A DNA stretch of 64,000 nucleotides from Haliotis asinina (Eukaryota; Mollusca; Gastropoda; Lepetellida; Haliotidae): positions 49,390,645-49,454,644 of the forward strand of contig NC_090281.1 in NCBI RefSeq assembly GCF_037392515.1, read 5' to 3'. The notes beneath the pieces are model-generated. The model made no database searches. It was not told the origin of the DNA and worked only from the letters and a program-made list of their open reading frames with translations. The position numbers and the translations under genes are program-made. Position 1 is the stretch's first letter; every line of letters starts with the position of its first letter. Shown in pieces: positions 1 to 10,939 of the stretch.

Positions 1-86
1 CTGTGTCTACCAAAACCTTCCCTCTTGCACTGATTATGTAGATTTACATTTTACGTATTTGCCCATGGGCATTCCAGATTGGAGGG

Positions 87-270
87 GCTGTGGGGTAGCC
101 TAACCGTTAAAGCATCTTCTCATGATGCTTGGTTCAAATCCCCACATTGGTACATTGTGTGAAGCCTACTTTTGGTTTACACTGCCATGAAATGGCTGGA
201 ATATTGCAGAAAGTTGTGTAAAACACCCAAACTCTCACTCACTCACTCACTCACTCACTCACTCACTCGC
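87..270 (+). repeat. SINE family A (tRNA-derived head)
   Basis: An A-box-like GTAGCCTAACCGTTAAAGC and a B-box-like GGTTCAAATCCCC are followed by the GGAATATTGC core and a (CTCA)n tail. It lies in the first NFRKB intron of the window. I call this family A; the other copies listed here share the same order. Confidence 0.8.
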
Positions 271-726
271 TCACTCCGTATTAGAATTGGTTGTAAGCGA
301 ACATTTGTGTCAGACATTGTTATTTGGTTGGTAGCATTGTATACATTAAGGATTGTCTGTCTGGACAACAGCGATATGAATAAGAACGATAAGTGTTACC
401 TGTTGTGAAATGTGCTGAACAAGCCCCACTTGTTTCCAGGTTTCACTTGTGACATCTTACCCTGACAGTGTTGATTGTTGTGGACAATATTAGTTACTGA
501 TCATAAAAAAATCAGAAACAGTGGGTCATTAAACAAACAGACAAACAAACAAAGAGCCACACAGATAAAATATCTTACTTTCTTACATATCAGCTGTTGT
601 AAGGTAGCTTACAGGACCAACAGAAATTTTACGGGAAAATATTGGAGAAATTTTCTTGGTCTATGGATTGGATGGGTCAGAGTACTGTAATGTTGATTCT
701 GATAATTGTTTGGGCAAATACTGGGA

Positions 727-890
727 CAGTGGGGCAGCCTAGTGCTTAAAGCAATTGTTCGTATTGCCAAAGACGTGGCTTGATTACTCACATGGGTGCA
801 AATCTGAAGCCCGTTCCAGTTGTCCCCACCATGATATTGTCAGAAATTTGCTGAAAGTGGTGTAAAACCATAGTCACACACTCACTCTTG
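727..890 (+). repeat. SINE family A copy
   Basis: A diverged copy with GGGGCAGCCTAGTGCTTAA at the head and CACACACTCACTC at the tail. Confidence 0.75.
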
Positions 891-1251
891 CATAAGTTGC
901 AAGTAATGTGGCCCATGATGATCTTTGACTCGTGTATCTCATGCTTTTTGTATAGAACAAAGGCCTTCAGCAGGGGTTAAAAAGTCCCATTGCCTAATGC
1001 TTTCTTCCGGTCACTTGCCCTGTGGCAAGTGGCTTTTAAAAAACATGTTGAACCTCTACTTCGAGTTCATCTTAAGCATCTTGGCTATTTGGCTATTTGT
1101 GTCCATACTATTTCTAGTATATATAGGAACACGTGAGTGGTCTGACTAACAAATAAAATGACATTGTTTTGATTTGTAGAGACAAATGAGTCTTGAGCTT
1201 ACTTCTGTTTAATGTCCTGGAAGGTAAACATAGACTATCCTTTTTTTTCAG

Positions 1252-1339
1252 CACTGGACCATCAAAGTTGGACAACTTCTTCAGCTTACTGCGTGATGTG
1301 ATAAATGAATTTCCTGATCAGCGAGTAACCACAGCCAAG
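1252..1339 (+). CDS. NFRKB: NFRKB exon a (SLLRDVINEF)
   Basis: The acceptor is TTTTTTTTCAG and the donor is AAG|GTCAGT. It encodes the start of the helical region, with FFSLLRDVINEFPDQRVTTAK. It enters at codon position 3 and leaves at phase 0. Confidence 0.85.
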
Positions 1340-4300
1340 GTCAGTGTGTGTCAGGGAGGTACCATGCTCTGCCATGATTAGATTGACTGGCCTTGCCCAA
1401 CTGTCCTCTCACCATGGTCTGTCAATAAACAGGAGTGGTTGAATGGTATAGAAAGTATATGTACGTGATTTTATAGCCTTTGTTGTTTAAATTTTCTTTT
1501 GTTGGAATGAGTGATGTCTGTTTGGATCAGGTTTTAGCGCCCCTGAACTAGGAATTTCATGTTTAGCTCACCTGAACTGAGTCCAGTTTTGGTTCACCTG
1601 TACTAGGGCTACCATTTCTAGCTCACCCAAACTGGGGTTCCATTTTTAGATCACCTGAACTTGGTCATCCAGTTTTAGCTCACTTTGACAGAGTGTTCTG
1701 GTTTTAGCTCCCCTGAACTTGGTGTTCCAGTTTTAGCTCACCTGAACTTGGACTTCCAATTTTAGGTCACCTTAGTTGGATGTTCCAGTTTTAGTTCACC
1801 TTGACAGGGTGTTCTAGTTTTAGCTCACCTGAGCTTGGACTTACAGTTTTAGGTCACCTTAACTGGATTTAGCTCACCTGAGCATGGTGCTCCAGTTTTA
1901 GCTCGTCTGAACTTGGATTTCCATTTCTAGCTCACCTGTAACTTGAGGTCCCAGTTTTAGCTCACCTAAAAGGGGTGTTCCAGTTTTCACATTTCTACAG
2001 ATGTTTGAACCAGGTCGAATGTGGTTCTATTCATCCTGTTCGTCCCATACAACAGGGCCTGTACTTTATCCACTTCTCCTCAAATACCCCAGCACAAAAC
2101 ACATTTAGATTACATATGTCTTTTATGGAGACTCGAAAGGTGTTCATCTCATGTTTCGATTTTTGTATTGTAAAGATTTCTTGTATGTGTAGAGACATTT
2201 GAACTAAGATAAATTGTGTGTGATGATATTGAAATATGGGATTAAGTCATCCACTAAAACTGCTCAATAGAATTGATTAAGTTTTTACATGTGTTTCATT
2301 GGGACTTGAAAGTTGTGTATCTCATAGTTGATGTAGTTGATGCATAGATGTTTAATGAACTTCCTAGGTAGAAATCAATCACCAGAGCACACTCGGTGTT
2401 GGGAACTCTTCCCATAGCAGCGAGGGCATTGTGTCCCTGGACACAGTTTTGTCTTGTTCTCTGTTCCATGCTGAAAGCAAGGGAGGTAATATTGCTGTTA
2501 TCTGTTCTAGTTGGAAGAGAGGATTCGAGAATGGCAGGAGTCACCATCAAGTTCTCTAAACTCTTGGTTTCCAATCCAGGCCTCATGGGTAGACTGTGTT
2601 GTCTCTGCTCTCAAATTCCTGTCTGGGGATGTACTGGGTGAGATATTGTTCATCAATTTTAACTGATAATGAGTCATATGCATCCGAACAAAGTGAATAA
2701 GAACATGGATATATTGAACATGCATGACAAACTGTTTTCGACAACATGTAGTTCACTTTACCGTACACCATATATTCTATTCCCCACATGGGCACAATGT
2801 GTGAAGCCCATTTCCGGTGTTCCCCTGCCATGGTATTGCTGGAATATTGCTAAAAGTGGCGTAAAAATAAACTCACTCAATTACTCAATCACTTGTACAC
2901 AAAGGAACATTTCAGTTGTGTAATGAATACAGACAGACAAATATAATGACATTCTTTTGAGCTGTTGAGACAAATGATTCTCGGTCTTGAGCTGACATCT
3001 GTTTAATGTCATGGAAGGTAAACATGTAGCGGTCACTTTAATCAAGCCTTCAAGTGCTGTTTTGGATTTAGATTACTTTGTTAATGAGACACTCAGACTG
3101 CCAACATAAGAATATGATTGCATAGTCAGGATACTTGTGTTATGTCTATGTTAGTAATGATAAATCTTGTCAGATAAATGTATAAGGCTCTGTATTTGTA
3201 TTAGGCCTGTCTGTGGACAATTTCATCCCTTATTTGGACTACAAAGAGCGGGCCCAGCAGTGGAAGTGGATTGGAATGGGGAGGGACACAGAAACCGAGT
3301 TAGCACCCTTGTTCCAGCACTGGATGAGGAACAAGGACAATGTGATGGCAGATGGCTTGGACTCAAGTCAAGGCTCACCGCCCCCACCTAGAGCGTCAGT
3401 ATATCAGTACTGCTTCTGTGCATCTCTAAGACCCTCCCAAGATTTACCATTGTCCAAATGAATTTTTTGCAAAACTTAGGGACTTGGGAATATTTTTTAA
3501 CTGTAAAAAATACATCCAATGATAATCATTCTTGTTTCTATTTTGTCCAGCATAGAACAGTATTGAGGGGATAGGGAAATGTGACTTGAGTTGAAGTAGA
3601 ATTGTTCTGTGTTTCCAGGAAGACGGCATTTGTAGTGCGTCCGACCAGTCAGGAGGAAAAAGCTACATTCCAGGAGCAGGTCAGTTGGCTGAGGGGAATA
3701 GTTGTTTGTTTTGTGGTATAGATGGGTTGAGTTTTGTAAGGAAGGGTGTGGGATGGAATATGGATGGAGTGCGTATTGTGAGGAGGGTGTGGGGTGGGGT
3801 ATGGATGGAGTGAGTTTTGTGAGGAGGGTGTGGGGTGGAGTGTGGATGGAGCGAGTTTTGTGAGGAGGGTGTGGGGTGGGGTATGGATGGAGTGGCTTTT
3901 GTGGAGAGGGGTGGGGTATGGATGGAGTGGCTTTTGTGGAGAGGGGTGGGTTATGGATGGAGTGGCTTTTGTGAGGAGTGTGTGGGGTGGGGTATTGATG
4001 TGGTGAGTTTGTGAAGAAGGGTAGGGTATGGATTGGGTGGGTTGTGTAGGGTATGGTACTTTTGCAGCTTGCTGTGTCGAGTTTCGTTGATATTATGGGG
4101 ACTGTATGGTCTGTGCCAATTTACTGAAACTCATTGTTTCAGGAGAAGAAGAGGTTTGAGAATCCCCACAAGGCTTTCATCTACCACATGCATGGCTACG
4201 AGTCTGTGGTGGGGCCAGTGAAGGGTGTCTACAGCAAGGATAATGCCATGAACAAGGCCAGGGAACATGCTCTGCTAGTGTCTGACCGACCAGCATTTGT

Positions 4301-7300
4301 CACCATACTCACATTAGGTACAGCAAAGCCTTTGTCACCAAAATAACATTGTGTAGGTCATTGAGTTTGTCACCATAGTTACATCAGGTAGGTCAGTTGT
4401 TTTGTGGGGAACAAGCTGTTTTTTCTTTGGTTGTGTTGGATACAGCTAATCATATTTTCTTAGTGGATGGATTCATTTTGAGGATATGTTTCCTTCCTGA
4501 ACTATCTCTCTTGTATGCTTTCAGTACGTGATGCAGCAGCTCGACTGCCGAATGGTGAGGGGACAAGGGGGGACATCTGTGAACTGCTGAAAGACTCTCA
4601 GTTCCTGGCTCCCGGAGTCACAGATACACAGGTGGGTGGATCTTCGGTAACCATGGAAACTTGTAATCACATTAATCACGGTTATGGCATAAATTTCCAG
4701 GTTATATGACCTGCATACCCATATTTGCCTGTTTCAATTCAGTGATAACCTATATGTTCATTCTGTATTGGGGAACTTCTCTTTACTATTTATCCCCCAG
4801 CATGTGATGATCATTGCCTCATCCGTCCTTTCTTATGTAATCATCATTCAATATTTTTTAACAAAAATTGGCAGATATACCTAACAACCTAAAGTGGTGC
4901 CTATTGCTATTTACATTTTTTATTTTCATTTTTATTTTACTTGGTCTCTATTGAAAAGATTTGTACTTAACCTAAAAAGGGAGGGTTGGACTTCTTTTCT
5001 GGAGCACAACTTGAAAATCTTTCAATATCTTTCAGCAAAACTTAGCATGTATATATATAAGGCAGATGAAATGTGTAGGAACATTTTACAAGATTAAATG
5101 GTAGATTTCTTTTGGAAATAGTATCAATGGCCTTTATAGATTCTCTTTACATGATACATGTGCATTCCAGTGGCATTAGAACAGAGTAAGTGTTACATGG
5201 GTAATAGAGACTAGTGCTTGTTGTGGACAGATCAACACTGTGGTCAGCGGGGCGCTGGACAGGTTACACTCAGAGAAGGACCCTTGCGTCAAGTATGATG
5301 TCAACCGCAAACTCTGGATATATCTCCACAGAAACAGGACGGAGGAAGAATTTGGTAAACTTGCAATTCTGTTTGCGTCCTTATTTGTAATTTAAAAACT
5401 ACAAACCTACAAGAATATGTACCTCTTTATGTTTTCTACCTCTGAAATCATATTTCATATTCACCTCAGGTTATTGAAGTACAAGTAAGTCAAGGAATGC
5501 TTTAGAAACTGATACTATTAGAATTGTGATAGGCACCATGATCAAATATCTTGCTTTGATGCCTCTGTGAGTTAATGAGGAGGCATGGAGGACCTGTCTA
5601 AGGTTCTACAGTGGAAGGAGTTGCATCCTTTGGGGATGCCAGTATCCTGTAATGTTGGTTGGAATGATGGTTAGCAGTCAAACACTTAAATCTGTTTCAA
5701 ATGCAATTGAATTACGATAACATACCTCCTGAAATGTCTGTCTTCCAGAACGAATCCACCAAGCCCAGGGTGCTGCAGTCAAGGCCAAGAAGTCTCTACA
5801 GAAACCCAAGACCGCAAAAACAGTAAGTCTTGGTACCAGTGTTCTTCCTGTTATTAAGAACAGGTCTGAGCAGTTCTGTGTGATTAGTGACTCACTTGGC
5901 AAAATTCATCCTGTATGACCGTTAGTCAGGTCTGGACCAGATAGTCATGTGATTGAGCTTTGAAAGTGAAAACATGATTGATCCAGTCAATGTGTCTGTC
6001 CTCGTGATCCTCTCTTGTGACAAGTATAGTCCTCCTTTACGACACATTACTACATGCATTGGTAAAGACAATGTGATTGAGAACAGTGGATTGTTGACTG
6101 ATTCCAGCTACATGTGTCAATCAAGTCAGCTATCCTAACAACCAGATCCCGTTAGTCACCTCTTCTGACATGCATGGGTTGCTGAAGATCAATTCTAAAC
6201 AGGTCTTCACAGGTCTGGTGGGATAAATGCTGGTGCTGGCCAGGTTGACATTTGAGTGTTTTGTAGGGCTTGGTTCTGCCACACACTGATGTACTTGTCT
6301 TCTCAATAGAAGATATACTTCTCCTTCACCTGGCAGTAAATGGCTACCCTCTAGCACTTCACATGGCCATGCTGTCTTGTATGCTTCCCTGAAATCATGG
6401 AATGAATGTCTGTCATAACTAAGTCTCGTGAAACCATGACTGATTAGCTATATAGCATATTAAGTTTATGGGTGATTTTATGAGTATTGTTTGGTTTTTC
6501 TTCAGATCAAAGATGCAATATCCGCCCAATCTGCTCCACGCCAGACAGTCTCCACCAATCTTGCCACAGAGGCAGCTGCTGCCCTCAATGTTGAAGATCT
6601 GGCCACTCTGCAGTCTCAGGCTTTAACCAGCCCCTCCATTGTGCACAGCCCCAAAACTCTCGGTCAGACCACGTTCGCACGGACACCACAGTCAAGTCCC
6701 AAGATGGCCTCTCCTAAAAATGCAAATCTGACTTTGACCTCATCTTCTTCCCTCAGTGTTTCTCTTGCTCAATCTCCTCTCAAGAACACAACCCATCTGC
6801 TGACATCGCCCACCAGCCTAGCTCAAACATCCAAACCAGTGGGCATCCCCATGGTGACAGCCACAGTCCCAGGTGCTATCACAGCCATTTCTCAGGTGAA
6901 GGCTGAAACTGTTGGACGTAAAAATCAAACTGTGAACTTGCTGCAACAGCAGCATTTAATAAGACAAGGTGGTGCCATCACCGCAGCATTAGCCAATCAG
7001 CAAGTAGGGCAGAATGTAACCATGACAACAAAGGGCGAGGTGGTGCTGCAGCGCCCAACCAGTACGTCAGTGACTGTTGCGGGCGCTCACCAGGTCCCAA
7101 ACACAACCAAACTTATCTCGTTAGCACAAGTGACAACAGGTATAGGGACGATGACAACTCCGGTGTCGACAGTTGTGAGTTCGATGTCGGGAGCAGACAG
7201 TCAGGCCGTAGCAAGGCTGATACAGCAGGTACAAGGAGGGCCACAGATGTTGTCAGTCAGCAACCTCCTGGCTGCAGGAGGTGCAAGTACACCCAGATTA

Positions 7301-10300
7301 CAGGGTGCAAATCCCCGGACAACAACCATCAAGATTCAAGGTGAGTTCACAGCTTAGCCAAGTCCTGCCTGGTTTTGGATTGGAATTGAATACACAACAA
7401 TGACCACTATCACTGGCCATAGGAGACATGCCAAGTTACACGTCTGAGGGATACACAAAGTATGTGATCTGGGCTACCAGTTACACATTTCTCTGATGTC
7501 AAAGAGGCTGATTGGGTTAGATGGCTGAGTGCTGGCAATTGTATGCCTGACTCTTGAGAGTATGGGTTTGAATCCAGGATGGTATCCAAGAAAAGTACTA
7601 GTATCAGTACTACTTATCAATTCATTTTCATGAGAGATCTTCCTTAGGGTACTTATGAGCGTTAAAATGTCCATTTATAATTCCTACTACAGTTGTAACT
7701 ATGCTTTGAATAAAATATCAAAACAGAAAACTGTGATATACCATGTAATGTGGAGATACGACTTGATTGTTCCAGGAAGCAGCATAGTGCCTCCTGTTGG
7801 AGGCAAGCCCATCCAGATCAGCGGGAAGCCCCTCACTCACTCTAAGAGTCTGATGCAGCTTGGAGGGAAAAACCAGCAATCCTTAGGGATGATCCACACA
7901 CAACAGTTGTCAGCCATCAGTATCATACCACAGACAATCACAACCTGCATTGCCACCCTCTCACAGCCACGCAGTGTCGTATCTTCAGGTAGCCATGTTA
8001 ACACAAAACTGGAGTTGTTGAATTGTTAAAGTGTTTGCTTGACAAGTCAAGTATCTAGCTCCTCATGTCCTGATAAAAATGTCCCCTCTGTTGGATATTT
8101 AAATATATTATTACGTTCAGTTTCCAAATTTTGAATTCATAAGTAAAAATAATTTTCAAGTCATAATCAGTTGTGAAAGTTGTCATTTTGATTCGAGAAC
8201 CATGAACCTTGAGAAAGCTAGTGTCAGTTTTATGCATTGGTCAGAGTTAGTGAAAAAGGTAGTTCTGACCTGACTTTTTATGGGATGTCAGTTGTTTGAT
8301 GTAATGGGCACTAGCATCTGTTTTTTTTCTTGAAAAGTGAATCAAACTTCATAGTGAAGATAATGTAATATAGCATTGAGCTTAATTAAAAGTTTGATAT
8401 AAATGCACAGATGGTATTGTTATGTGGTTTGCAAAATATACAGATTTAAAGATCGTTGAGAAACATTCATGATATGTATATAGAATAGCCTCCCTTAGGT
8501 GTGTCAGGTTCTGCTTTTTGTTTAGTTCCAAGATACTTGATGTCTCCATTTCTTGGTTTCACCAATGTGGTCTTTTACCAGCGTGGCTTTGAACTTTGTT
8601 CCCATATTACGTTGACAAAGGATACTGACAAGTATTTGGAGGAAAGTTAAAGCATACTCATTCTTGTTTTTAGCGACGTCCAACACAGGTGTGACGGAGG
8701 TGTCAACAAGTGGACAGCAGCACATGACGGTCGGGCAACCAAAGATGACCATAGTGGGTCAGGTAGGGCCCATCACATCCACGCAGGCCCAGACAGTGAA
8801 CATGGGAGGTCAGCCCAGGGTCGTGAACACCTCACCTGGAGGGATCTTTGTCACACATCTTGCACCAGGAATCTCACTCAGACCAGGTCAGTTTGGGGAG
8901 GATAACATCTAAAACTCAGTTTGTTCCAAAATAAGTTTTTTGTTTGTTTAATTTCATTTGCTTGACAATGATATTAGAATCTATGTAGAAATGTCGCCTG
9001 TCACAAAATAGTAGAAGAAAAAACTTGTCATCATTTTTCATGTTTGTTTAATGTCGCACTCAGCTAAATACCATCTATATGGCAGTGATCTGTAAGTCAT
9101 AAAGACAATCCTGTGATCAACAGCATGAGCATTGATCTATGCAGTTGGGATACAATTACATCGGTCAACGAATTCAGTGAGTCTGACCACTCGATCATGT
9201 TAGTAACCTCTTGCAACAAGCATGGGTTAGTCCAATTCTAATCCGGATCTTCACAGTTTGAGTCTCATTTGGATGGAATGGCTGATTGTAGGCCATCATA
9301 ATTTGTAGAATGTATCTCATGCATACAACCACTGGTTTTGCTGGCCCAAACTTGAGTAGACTGGCTGTGGTAATATAGGCAAATGGTACTGTGGTGTTAG
9401 ACTCTCAACGCCCTGTTCCTTCCAGGTTTACCAGGGGTGGGCCAGGCCAAGATGGTGTCTGCCAGTCAGGCTGGTCTAGCCCAGCTCATCATGCAGCAGA
9501 CACCGCAGGGACTGAAGACTGCCGGAGGTGAAACTGTCGGGGTCGTGCCCAACGTCTCACAGGGTAAACATGCTTCCACTATTCATGTTATGGCGTTTTT
9601 CTTAGGGAGTTGGATGTTGTTGTATATCACACGGTGTGTCCCTACCTGTGCCTTGATCACTGCCAGATTACCAGTTTCTGTTATGATGCACAGAAACATC
9701 ATGTAGTTGGAATTATGTAATAATTCTCTGTTAATATTACTTTGTTTGTGTGTGAGTGAGTGAGTGAGTGAGTGAGAGAAGATAATGCTGTTTTCTACAT
9801 TTTTAACCTATCTGTGTTAAATTGACTACATTAACCACACCTATACCCTTACTCTGCTTCATGTAACAGGATCATCTGTCCTTACTCTCCTTCATGTAAC
9901 AGGATCATCTATGTCCTTACTCTCCTTCATGTAACAGGATCATCTATGTCCTTACTTTCATTCATGTAACAGGATCATCTATGTCCTTACTCTCCTTCAT
10001 GTAACAGGATCATCTATGTCCTTACTCTCCTTCATGTAACAGGATCATCTATGTCCTTACTCTCCTTCATGTAACAGGATCATCTATGTCCTTACTTTCA
10101 TTCATGTAACAGGATCATCTATGTCCTTACTTTCATTCATGTAACAGGATCATCTATGTCCTTACTTTCATTCATGTAACAGGATCATCTATGTCCTTAC
10201 TTTCCTTCATGTAACAGGAACACCTATGTCCTTACTCTCCTTCATGTAACAGGATCATCTATGTCCTTACTCTCCTTCATGTAACAGGAACACCTATGTC

Positions 10301-10939
10301 CTTACTTTCCTTTATGTAACAGGAACACCTATGTCCTTACTCTTTCCTCCACTGTAGCAGAAACACTTGTTCTTGCTCTTTCCTCCACTGTAACAGGAAC
10401 ACCTATGTCCTTCTCTCCTTCACTGTGACAGAAATACCTATGTCCTTACTCTCTCCTTCATTGTAACAGGAACACCTCTCATCGTCAGCAATGCAGGGAA
10501 GGGTGGTCAGAACATCCAGGTGGTTCGGACTGTGTTGTCCCAGCAGGCTGGACTGAAGCCAGGGCAAGCCACCATTCTCATCTCGCAACCCACCCTCCAG
10601 CAGAACCCAGCCACCATGATGTCCACATCCCAGGTCATCCACACCACCAAGTCCGTCCGCGGCTCACCCAAAGGCAAACCACAGCCAGTGTATGCGCGTA
10701 TCATTACACCACCACCAGGGATGAAGCTGACAAACGTGCCTCAAGGCACATCTGTCGGTGCCTCTGGTGTTAGTGTTATACAGACTGTAGGGAAACTTGT
10801 GAACAGTGTGACAACAGCTACTGCACATCATCCTACGGTGACTACAGTGACAGTGGCCACCCCTCCATCAACACCATTAGCATCTGTGGACATCGGAGAC
10901 GGAACAGGAAAGACAGATTCAGGAGAAAGTAAACCGTAG
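1252..10939 (+). CDS. NFRKB: NFRKB (INO80 complex subunit), 3' half of gene, 13 coding exons
   Basis: Nuclear factor related to kappa-B-binding protein is a metazoan subunit of the INO80 chromatin-remodelling complex, where it binds the deubiquitinase UCH37; it acts in the nucleus. Thirteen exons join with consistent phases: 1252-1339, 2511-2637, 3205-3394, 3619-3679, 4143-4317, 4525-4631, 5231-5354, 5749-5822, 6506-7340, 7776-7988, 8674-8886, 9426-9563 and 10470-10939. They give 937 residues and a TAG stop. Hallmarks recalled from vertebrate NFRKB are SSLNSWF, FVVRPTSQEEK, MHGYESVVGPVKGVY, RDAAARLPNGEGTR, KDSQFLAPGVTDTQ and DPCVKYDVNRKLWIYLHR. The middle of the product is the winged-helix domain. 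From 6506 onward it is low-complexity Ser/Thr/Gln/Val-rich, as in the family tail. The first exon begins at codon position 3, so the N-terminal half lies upstream of the window. The intron before the last exon is filled by a minisatellite built from that exon's own acceptor. Confidence 0.95.
1560..1985 (+). repeat. Degenerate ~30-bp tandem array in NFRKB intron
   Basis: About a dozen diverged copies of a unit containing TTTTAGCTCACCTGAACTTG. Read on the minus strand each unit contains TTCAGGTGAGCT, a near-perfect splice-donor consensus. No antisense gene was seen. Confidence 0.85.
2511..2637 (+). CDS. NFRKB: NFRKB exon b (LEERIREWQ)
   Basis: The acceptor is TCTGTTCTAG and the donor is CTGG|GTGAGA. 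The reading frame gives LEERIREWQESPSSSLNSWF, close to the vertebrate segment, then a tryptophan-containing helix ending GDVLG. Phase 0 in and phase 1 out. Confidence 0.9.
2780..2893 (+). repeat. SINE family A, 5'-truncated
   Basis: Only the core from CCCCACATGGGCACAATG onward remains, ending in CTCACTCAATTACTC. Confidence 0.7.
3205..3394 (+). CDS. NFRKB: NFRKB exon c
   Basis: It follows TTGTATTAG. It encodes VDNFIPYLDYKERAQQWKW and then an acidic stretch ending in GSPPPPRA. The donor GC|GTCAGT leaves two bases that the next exon's first G completes to Ala. Confidence 0.85.
3619..3679 (+). CDS. NFRKB: NFRKB exon d
   Basis: A small exon after GTTTCCAG encoding KTAFVVRPTSQEEKATFQEQ, a well-conserved NFRKB segment. 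The donor is CAG|GTCAGT, phase 0. Confidence 0.9.
3720..4060 (+). repeat. GT-rich minisatellite in NFRKB intron
   Basis: Several 50-60 bp copies built around GGGGTATGGATGGAGTG and TTTTGTGAGGAGGGTGTGG, between exons d and e. It is not clearly derived from the neighbouring splice junction. Confidence 0.85.
4143..4317 (+). CDS. NFRKB: NFRKB exon e, winged-helix start
   Basis: It follows TTGTTTCAG. It encodes NPHKAFIYHMHGYESVVGPV and ends in DRPAFVTILTL. This is the conserved entry into the NFRKB winged-helix domain. Phase 1 out. Confidence 0.95.
4525..4631 (+). CDS. NFRKB: NFRKB exon f, winged helix
   Basis: It encodes VRDAAARLPNGEGTRGDICE and then LLKDSQFLAPGVTDTQ, nearly the same as vertebrate NFRKB. 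Acceptor TGCTTTCAG, donor CAG|GTGGGT. Confidence 0.95.
5231..5354 (+). CDS. NFRKB: NFRKB exon g, winged helix
   Basis: It encodes INTVVSGALDRLHSEKDPCV and then KYDVNRKLWIYLHRNRTEEEF, the end of the winged helix. Acceptor TTGTGGACAG, donor TTTG|GTAAAC. Confidence 0.95.
5749..5822 (+). CDS. NFRKB: NFRKB exon h
   Basis: It encodes ERIHQAQGAAVKAKKSLQ followed by KPKTAKT, the basic linker after the winged helix. Acceptor GTCTTCCAG, donor ACA|GTAAGT. Confidence 0.92.
6105..6215 (-). repeat. SINE family B fragment
   Basis: The plus strand shows GATCCCGTTAGTCACCTC and TGCATGGGTTGCTGAAGAT, the reverse of the family B head. The rest is decayed. Confidence 0.55.
6506..7340 (+). CDS. NFRKB: NFRKB exon i, large low-complexity exon
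   Basis: An 835-base exon opening with IKDAISAQSAPRQTVSTN after TTTTTCTTCAG. It is rich in Ser, Thr, Gln, Val and Ala and has no recognisable fold. It ends at CAAG|GTGAGT, phase 1. All remaining tail exons enter and leave in phase 1, except that the last one ends at the stop. Confidence 0.9.
7776..7988 (+). CDS. NFRKB: NFRKB exon j
   Basis: A 213-base symmetrical phase 1-1 exon encoding a GSSIVPPVGGKPIQISGKPL-type tail sequence. Acceptor TTGTTCCAG, donor TCAG|GTAGCC. Confidence 0.85.
8674..8886 (+). CDS. NFRKB: NFRKB exon k
   Basis: Also 213 bases and phase 1-1, encoding ATSNTGVTEVSTSGQQHMTV and ending in HLAPGISLRP. Acceptor TTGTTTTTAG, donor CCAG|GTCAGT. Confidence 0.85.
9043..9258 (-). 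repeat. SINE family B copy
   Basis: The plus strand carries CGCACTCAGC, GTGATCAACAGCATGAGCAT and CAAGCATGGGTTAG in the order expected for a reversed copy. Confidence 0.7.
9426..9563 (+). CDS. NFRKB: NFRKB exon l
   Basis: A 138-base phase 1-1 exon encoding GLPGVGQAKMVSASQAGLAQ and ending in GVVPNVSQ. Acceptor CTTCCAG, donor CAGG|GTAAAC. The following intron holds the acceptor-derived minisatellite. Confidence 0.85.
9838..10469 (+). repeat. 35-bp minisatellite of the NFRKB last-exon splice acceptor
   Basis: About 17 tandem units, 35 bp each where intact (for example acceptors at 9934, 9969, 10004, 10039 and 10074). Each contains CTCCTTCATGTAACAGGA. The unit equals the polypyrimidine tract, AG and first exonic bases of the real exon at 10470. 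Distal units read CAGGATCATCT; proximal units read CAGGAACACCT, which is the exon start itself. Confidence 0.93.
10470..10939 (+). CDS. NFRKB: NFRKB last coding exon
   Basis: It opens with GTPLIVSNAGKGGQNIQVVR after CATTGTAACAG and ends in DSGESKP and TAG at 10937-10939. Its acceptor and first codons are the template of the 35-bp array directly upstream. Confidence 0.88.

Noticed and set aside
87..170. Possible tRNA gene (A- and B-box-like sequence)
   Set aside because: The same head occurs on many copies followed by a common body and CTCACTC tail, so it is a SINE rather than a functional tRNA.
3720..4060. Fourth junction-derived minisatellite (NFRKB exon d donor)
   Set aside because: Units contain GTGAG-like words, but the exonic bases before the donor are not repeated, so derivation from the junction is not supported.
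9838..10469. CRISPR-like regular repeats
   Set aside because: Units are directly abutting without unique spacers, in an animal intron; it is a minisatellite.
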